Below, piece after piece: positions 6,250 through 6,958 of a DNA stretch of 6,958 bases; the first letter of the stretch is position 1, and each line of letters starts with the position of its first letter. The position numbers and the translations under genes are program-made. The DNA comes from Sandaracinaceae bacterium (GTDB lineage: Bacteria; Myxococcota_A; Polyangia; Polyangiales; JAFGIB01). The DNA lies in contig JADGRG010000418.1 of NCBI GenBank assembly GCA_017881145.1, positions 1-6,958 on the forward strand, written 5' to 3'. The notes under the pieces were generated by a model that searched no databases, had not been told where the DNA came from, and saw only the letters and a program-made list of their open reading frames with translations.

Positions 6250-6958
6250 TGTTCAATTTCTCCGACCAAGCAGATGGCATTCGCTCTGCGCGAGATGCAC
6301 GTCCAGCCGGCTTGCGCCCGCGCCAGCACTTCGCGGAGACCACGCGAACGCTGGCCGTGACGAGTGGCAAGGGTGGTGTCGGCAAGACCCAGATCAGCGC
6401 CAACCTGGCCGTGGTCTTGGCTCAGCAAGGTCAGCGGGTGCTGCTCTTGGACGCCGACCTGGGGCTCGCGAGCCTGGATCTCGCGCTCGGGGTTCGGCCT
6501 CGCGCGGATCTCATGGCGGTGGTGCGCGGCGAGTGCCCTATCAATGAGATCCTGGTCGCCGGTCCGTGCGGCGTGCAACTCGTTCCGGCGTGTCCGGGCC
6601 GCTACGAGATGGCCAATCTCTCCACGGCGGAACGCGAGAATCTACTCTCTGTGCTGATCGAGCTCGCGAAGGGTTTCGATGTATTGATCATCGACACCGG
6701 CGCGGGCATAGGCGCCAACTCGGTGGGCTTCGCGGCGCTCGCTGACGAAGTCATCTTGGTGGCGACGCCCGAACCGACCTCCCTGCGGCATGCCTACGCC
6801 ATGGCGAAGGTCCTGCACCGGCGCAGCGGCGTGGACCACATCCACGTCGTCGCCAATCAGGTCGCAAGTGAGCTCGATGGCGCCGATGTCTACGAACGTC
6901 TGCAGACCATTACCAAGCGCTTTCTCTCGGTCGAGCTCAGCTACCTGGGCTGTGTGCC
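6249..6958 (+). CDS. flhG: Flagellar number regulator FlhG (MinD-like ATPase), 3' end outside window
   Basis: FlhG (also FleN, YlxH or MinD2) is a membrane-associating ATPase that limits flagellar number and stimulates the GTPase of FlhF. The first 236 residues are visible and the frame runs off the right edge without a stop. Residues 6-12, DQADGIR, match the DQAxxLR activation helix through which FlhG acts on FlhF. The deviant Walker A motif SGKGGVGKT (39-47) has both MinD-family lysines, K41 and K46. It is followed by LLLDADLGLASLD (65-77), DVLIIDTGAGIG (144-155) and TPEPTSLRHAYAMAK (173-187), all characteristic of FlhG. Two usual Asn positions differ: Gln48 after the Walker A motif, and Ser75 in the DLGLAN-like segment. 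The C-terminal membrane-targeting helix would lie beyond the window. The ATG overlaps the flhF stop by one base (TGATG), which suggests translational coupling of the two partners. Confidence 0.95.
   Translation, partial: MFNFSDQADGIRSARDARPAGLRPRQHFAETTRTLAVTSGKGGVGKTQISANLAVVLAQQGQRVLLLDADLGLASLDLALGVRPRADLMAVVRGECPINEILVAGPCGVQLVPACPGRYEMANLSTAERENLLSVLIELAKGFDVLIIDTGAGIGANSVGFAALADEVILVATPEPTSLRHAYAMAKVLHRRSGVDHIHVVANQVASELDGADVYERLQTITKRFLSVELSYLGCV

Overview
The window is one uninterrupted, plus-strand flagellar operon segment from a high-GC bacterium. It encodes the membrane core of the flagellar type III export apparatus, followed by the two GTPase/ATPase regulators that set flagellar position and number. 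The gene order is [unrecognised partial ORF]-fliP-fliQ-fliR-flhB-flhA-flhF-flhG(partial). All seven named genes were identified from family motifs visible in the translations, not from order alone. The presence of flhF and flhG marks this as a flagellar system rather than a virulence (injectisome) type III system.

Layout: 1-376 is the 3' end of a protein I do not recognise, in the place where fliO usually sits. 412-1086 (fliP), 1083-1346 (fliQ) and 1350-2126 (fliR) encode the export gate. 2126-3214 encodes FlhB, the autocleaving substrate-specificity switch. 3211-5259 encodes FlhA, the large export-gate/docking protein. 5272-6249 encodes FlhF, an SRP-type GTPase. 6249 to the window edge encodes the first 236 residues of FlhG, a MinD-like ATPase. 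Neighbouring genes overlap by 1 or 4 bases or are separated by only 3, 12 or 35 bases. No promoter, terminator, RNA gene, repeat array or mobile element is apparent, so transcription must start upstream of the window and continue past its end.

How the genes work together: FliP, FliQ and FliR form the entry portal in the centre of the basal body. FlhB wraps around the portal and, after self-cleavage, helps switch export from rod/hook to filament substrates. FlhA forms the ring that receives chaperone-substrate complexes. FlhF recruits early basal-body parts to the assembly site, and FlhG restrains FlhF by stimulating its GTPase. The N-terminal helix needed for that stimulation is visible here.

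Organism: the high GC content, frequent GTG starts and this gene order fit a polarly or otherwise position-controlled flagellate, such as a Pseudomonadota or former deltaproteobacterial (Myxococcota/Desulfobacterota-like) lineage. Similar orders also occur in other phyla, so I do not assign a taxon. I found no new system. The points worth a second look are small: the unknown protein before fliP, a FliP without a signal peptide, a compact FlhF with an altered G2 motif, and divergent motif positions in FliR and FlhG.
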